In this document: positions 61,254 to 64,000 of the stretch, in pieces
How the letters are laid out: each line of letters starts with the position of its first letter
How positions within the stretch are numbered: the first letter of the stretch is position 1
Source of the DNA: Maritalea porphyrae
GTDB taxonomy: Bacteria > Pseudomonadota > Alphaproteobacteria > Rhizobiales > Devosiaceae
Assembly: GCF_027213965.1 (NCBI RefSeq)
Contig: NZ_JAPWGX010000003.1
Coordinates: 372,001-436,000 of the forward strand
Length of the DNA stretch: 64,000 bases
Direction of reading: 5' to 3'
The notes under the pieces: model-generated
What the model saw: only the letters and a program-made list of their open reading frames with translations
Told to the model about the DNA's origin: nothing
Databases searched by the model: none
Position numbers and translations under genes: made by a program

Positions 61254-64000
61254 TCAAGCAAAGTCGGCAAACACTGCGTCCAACGTATCGCATAAGAAGT
61301 CCGCATTTTCTTTGCTGAACACCATGGGAGGCTTGAATTTCAACACGTTTTCAAGCGGCCCGTCGGTTGAAAGCAATATTGCGCGTTCGCGCATTTCATT
61401 TACGATTTGGCCAGCAAGATCAGTTGCCGGTTCCAGTGTTTCGCGGTCTTTCACCAGCTCAATGCCCAAGAACAATCCGTGCCCGCGCACATCGCCAACA
61501 AATTCGTATTTGTCTTTGCAGGTTTGCCAGCGGTTCAGGATATAGGCACCCAATTCTTTGGCGTGGCTTTGCATGTTTTCATTTTCAATCACATCCATTA
61601 CCGCCAACCCGACTGCCATTGAGACTGGGTTGCCGCCGAAGGAGTTGAAATACTCCATGCCATTTGCAAAGCTCGTCGCGAGTTCTTTTGTGGTTACCAC
61701 GGCAGCTAGCGGGTGCCCGTTGCCGATGGGTTTGCCCATCACCACAATGTCGGGCACCACGTCTTGTAACTCAAAACCCCAGAAATGATCGCCAACACGG
61801 CCAAAACCACATTGCACTTCGTCGGCGACGCATATACCGCCTTCTGCCCTGATCGCTGCATAAGCTGCTTGCAAATAGCCTTTAGGGTAAGCGATTTGCC
61901 CGCCAACGCCAGATATTGATTCCGCGATGAAGGTTGCGGCCCCATTTCCGGTTTTACTTTTGATGTTTCCAACGCATTCTGCGACAGACTGGGCGTAGGC
62001 TTTGCCTGAGTTTTCAGAATAGCCTTTGTGCGGCCCGCGATATGGGTCGGGAAAGTCAGCTATTTCAACAAAATCTGGTTGTGGGAAACCGCCTTTGCGC
62101 TTGAACTTATAGGGGCTGATGTCCACAGCACCCTGAGAGTTGCCATGGTATGCCCAATCGAGCACCACCGTGTTCTTTTGGCCGGTGGCGTGGCGCGCTA
62201 TGCGTAGCGCCAATTCGTTTGCCTCGGTGCCCGAGTTAACGAAAAACGCAACGGACAATGGATCGGGGAGCTTTGACGTAATGCGCTCAGCATAGTCCAG
62301 CACCAACTCATTCAAATAGCGCGTGTTGGTGTTCAAAATGGCGGCTTGTTTGCTGATCGCCTGCACAAGATGAGGGTGACAGTGGCCAATGTGGGTGATG
62401 TTGTTGACACAATCTAAGTAGGCGCGGCCCGTTTCATCAAAAAGATGCACGCCATCGCCGCGCACGATTTTTAGTTTGTTTTTGTATGACACACTGAGGG
62501 ATGGACCGAGCAATTTCGCCCGCCGTTCCATCATTTGTGCCGAATCTTGATTGTCAATCTGATAGGTTTCTGGTGCTTGGCCGAGCATTAGGTCTGGGTC
62601 AATGCAGATTTGGTTCCAAACGTGCCAGAGGCTTTTGTGGCCAACGCCATAAAAGTTTTCCTTGTGGCCGAGCATATCGGTCATGATTTGGAAATGCAGG
62701 TGGGGCGACCAGCCGCCATTTACATCCCAATCGCCAATGTGCCCAATAAGTTGACCAGCTTCAATTTTGTCACCTTCTTTATGCAACTCAAATATCGAAG
62801 GCGAGAGGTGACCATAAAGGGAATAGAACGGCGTGCCGTCGTCTGTTTTGTGCTGCAAGATCAAGGTGGGACCATAATCAAGGTGAATGGCGTTGTCGTG
62901 GACAGTGTAAACGGTGCCAGCGATCGGCGCGTAAAGCGGCTCGTCAGCGTCAACAAATACATCTAGTCCCATATGCATGGTGCGGCGTTCTGGTGACGCT
63001 GGAGATGCAAATGCGGCTGTTTGGTAGACAGTTCGGTCTTCACCGTAGCGCCCAATTCCATATCGCGTGTTCAGTTGCGCACGTTTGGCGTTGAACCATC
63101 CGTCAAACTCTTCAGCTGACAGATCCGGTACTCTAGGATCGCTGCCATCGGCAGGAATGACAAAGCGACGTTGATATTTGAAATCTGGCAAAAACATTGG
63201 GCAAAGGTTTTTGCGGTTCGCTTTTAAGAAAGCAGTGACTTCCTTACCGCCTTTTACAGCTTCAAAGCCTGCCGCATCGCGGAATAGTGCGGTCATGAAA
63301 CCAACATCAACGCTTTCAAGCCTCTTGAGCAATTCAAAGGCAGGTTGTTGCGAGATTTTGAGGTATTCATTGTCCGGGTATTTTTTGGCTTGGTGCGAAG
63401 ACATGCAAACGCTGGAAACGAGCCGCATGCGCGCCAGGTCGAACAAAACTTCCAGCTCTTGCTCTGTTAAGGCAAAAGCGCTTGTGTAGCCGCGCACAAG
63501 GGCGTGGGCGGCTGTGTAGATGTCTTCTTGGCCCAGCAACGCATATGCCATGCAAACGGCGAGCTCGTTTATTTGGCGGCCAAAGCACATATCGCCAAAA
63601 TCAAACACACCTTTGATTTGTGATGCGTCATTTGGGTCGACAATAATGTTGTTGTCATTTGCATCTTGATAAAGCACCGCATTGCGCAGGTTGATAAGCT
63701 TGGGCTGAATGAGCGTTTCATAACGCTCGAAAAGCGCATTAACGCGTTGTGCATTGTCATGATTTTCGATGTCCGCACACATGGTTTTAAGCGCGAGAAC
63801 ATTGTCTAAGTTCCACTCAAAATTCGGACGGTTGGCGGCTGGATGTGAAAAACCTTGCAACGACGCTGACAATTGACCAATGGTGCTACCAAGGTTTGTA
63901 AGCGCTTGAGTTGAAGGAATTTGTGCGCTCAAGAGGGGACCATTGATGAAGGAAATGAGCCGGATCGCATGTCGCTGGCCGTTCAATTCAACGGTGAAAA
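61254..64000 (-). CDS. Kinase / M23 peptidase / class III PLP enzyme fusion (partial)
   Basis: At least 914 residues; the 5' end runs off the window. Counting from the first in-frame TTG at 63986: a phosphotransferase (APH/hydroxylysine-kinase-like) part to about 260 with L-Y-Q-D-A-N-D-N-N and V-F-D-F-G-D; an M23 zinc metallopeptidase-like part about 330-440 with H338-x3-D342 and H429-L-H431; and a class III aminotransferase/phospho-lyase about 480-910 with PLP Lys752 in M-G-K-P-I-G-N-G. Kinase plus lyase suggests an amino alcohol is phosphorylated then eliminated. It probably is not in the rimO transcript (54-bp gap, uncertain). Confidence 0.85.
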   Translation of the reverse strand, partial: FTVELNGQRHAIRLISFINGPLLSAQIPSTQALTNLGSTIGQLSASLQGFSHPAANRPNFEWNLDNVLALKTMCADIENHDNAQRVNALFERYETLIQPKLINLRNAVLYQDANDNNIIVDPNDASQIKGVFDFGDMCFGRQINELAVCMAYALLGQEDIYTAAHALVRGYTSAFALTEQELEVLFDLARMRLVSSVCMSSHQAKKYPDNEYLKISQQPAFELLKRLESVDVGFMTALFRDAAGFEAVKGGKEVTAFLKANRKNLCPMFLPDFKYQRRFVIPADGSDPRVPDLSAEEFDGWFNAKRAQLNTRYGIGRYGEDRTVYQTAAFASPASPERRTMHMGLDVFVDADEPLYAPIAGTVYTVHDNAIHLDYGPTLILQHKTDDGTPFYSLYGHLSPSIFELHKEGDKIEAGQLIGHIGDWDVNGGWSPHLHFQIMTDMLGHKENFYGVGHKSLWHVWNQICIDPDLMLGQAPETYQIDNQDSAQMMERRAKLLGPSLSVSYKNKLKIVRGDGVHLFDETGRAYLDCVNNITHIGHCHPHLVQAISKQAAILNTNTRYLNELVLDYAERITSKLPDPLSVAFFVNSGTEANELALRIARHATGQKNTVVLDWAYHGNSQGAVDISPYKFKRKGGFPQPDFVEIADFPDPYRGPHKGYSENSGKAYAQSVAECVGNIKSKTGNGAATFIAESISGVGGQIAYPKGYLQAAYAAIRAEGGICVADEVQCGFGRVGDHFWGFELQDVVPDIVVMGKPIGNGHPLAAVVTTKELATSFANGMEYFNSFGGNPVSMAVGLAVMDVIENENMQSHAKELGAYILNRWQTCKDKYEFVGDVRGHGLFLGIELVKDRETLEPATDLAGQIVNEMRERAILLSTDGPLENVLKFKPPMVFSKENADFLCDTLDAVFADFA

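Overview
The window is a chromosomal segment of an alphaproteobacterium of roughly even base composition. The lineage is read from several things: the order secY-adk-rpsM without infA or rpmJ between them, a short-lid adenylate kinase, an ATP12-type F1 assembly chaperone, a BluB 5,6-dimethylbenzimidazole synthase, and alphaproteobacterial RpoB, RpoC and ribosomal protein sequences. A Hyphomicrobiales- or Rhodobacterales-like marine or soil organism fits, but genus cannot be fixed from the sequence alone.

Positions 1-15200 are accessory and catabolic. First comes the edge of a homoprotocatechuate pathway (hpaF and its MarR-type regulator hpaR, divergent around a perfect palindrome). Next is an IclR regulator followed by a class III aminotransferase on the minus strand, divergent from a tripartite tricarboxylate transporter (binding protein, small and large membrane subunits), an aldehyde dehydrogenase and a Tm-1-like (UPF0261) protein. 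Then come an esterase-like hydrolase, a DUF2239-MATE pair behind a promoter loaded with inverted repeats, a short DksA/TraR-type protein, a cation/Ca2+ antiporter and a nucleoside hydrolase.

Positions 15300-53500 hold the translation and transcription core: tuf, tRNA-Trp, secE, nusG, rplKAJL, rpoBC, rpsL, rpsG, fusA, a second identical tuf, then the complete S10, spc and alpha operons through rplQ. The usual tuf/tRNA-Trp/secE/nusG neighbourhood is broken by two insertions. One holds a ClpP-like secreted protein and two MAPEG paralogues around an XRE regulator; the other holds bluB, a small membrane protein, pabB and pabC. Leaders and hairpins before rplK, rplJ, rpoB, rpsL, rpsM and rpsK suggest the usual autogenous and attenuation controls.

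Positions 53600-58200 carry a tight plus-strand housekeeping operon (rarA, crcB, rluC-type pseudouridine synthase, DUF1801, HAD phosphatase, ATP12). On the minus strand, from 58176 to the window end, are folK, folB, folP and rimO, preceded by a large gene, cut by the window edge, that fuses a sugar/amino-alcohol kinase-like domain, an M23 metallopeptidase domain and a class III PLP lyase/aminotransferase domain.

Threads between genes: pabB/pabC make the p-aminobenzoate that folP uses, so two folate loci lie 37 kb apart. RimO modifies an aspartate of ribosomal protein S12, and the S12 gene here carries arginine rather than the usual lysine at the residue next to that aspartate, a change known elsewhere for streptomycin resistance. 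The least understood units are the IclR/Tct/aldehyde dehydrogenase/Tm-1-like cluster, the DUF2239-MATE operon and the trifunctional fusion protein.
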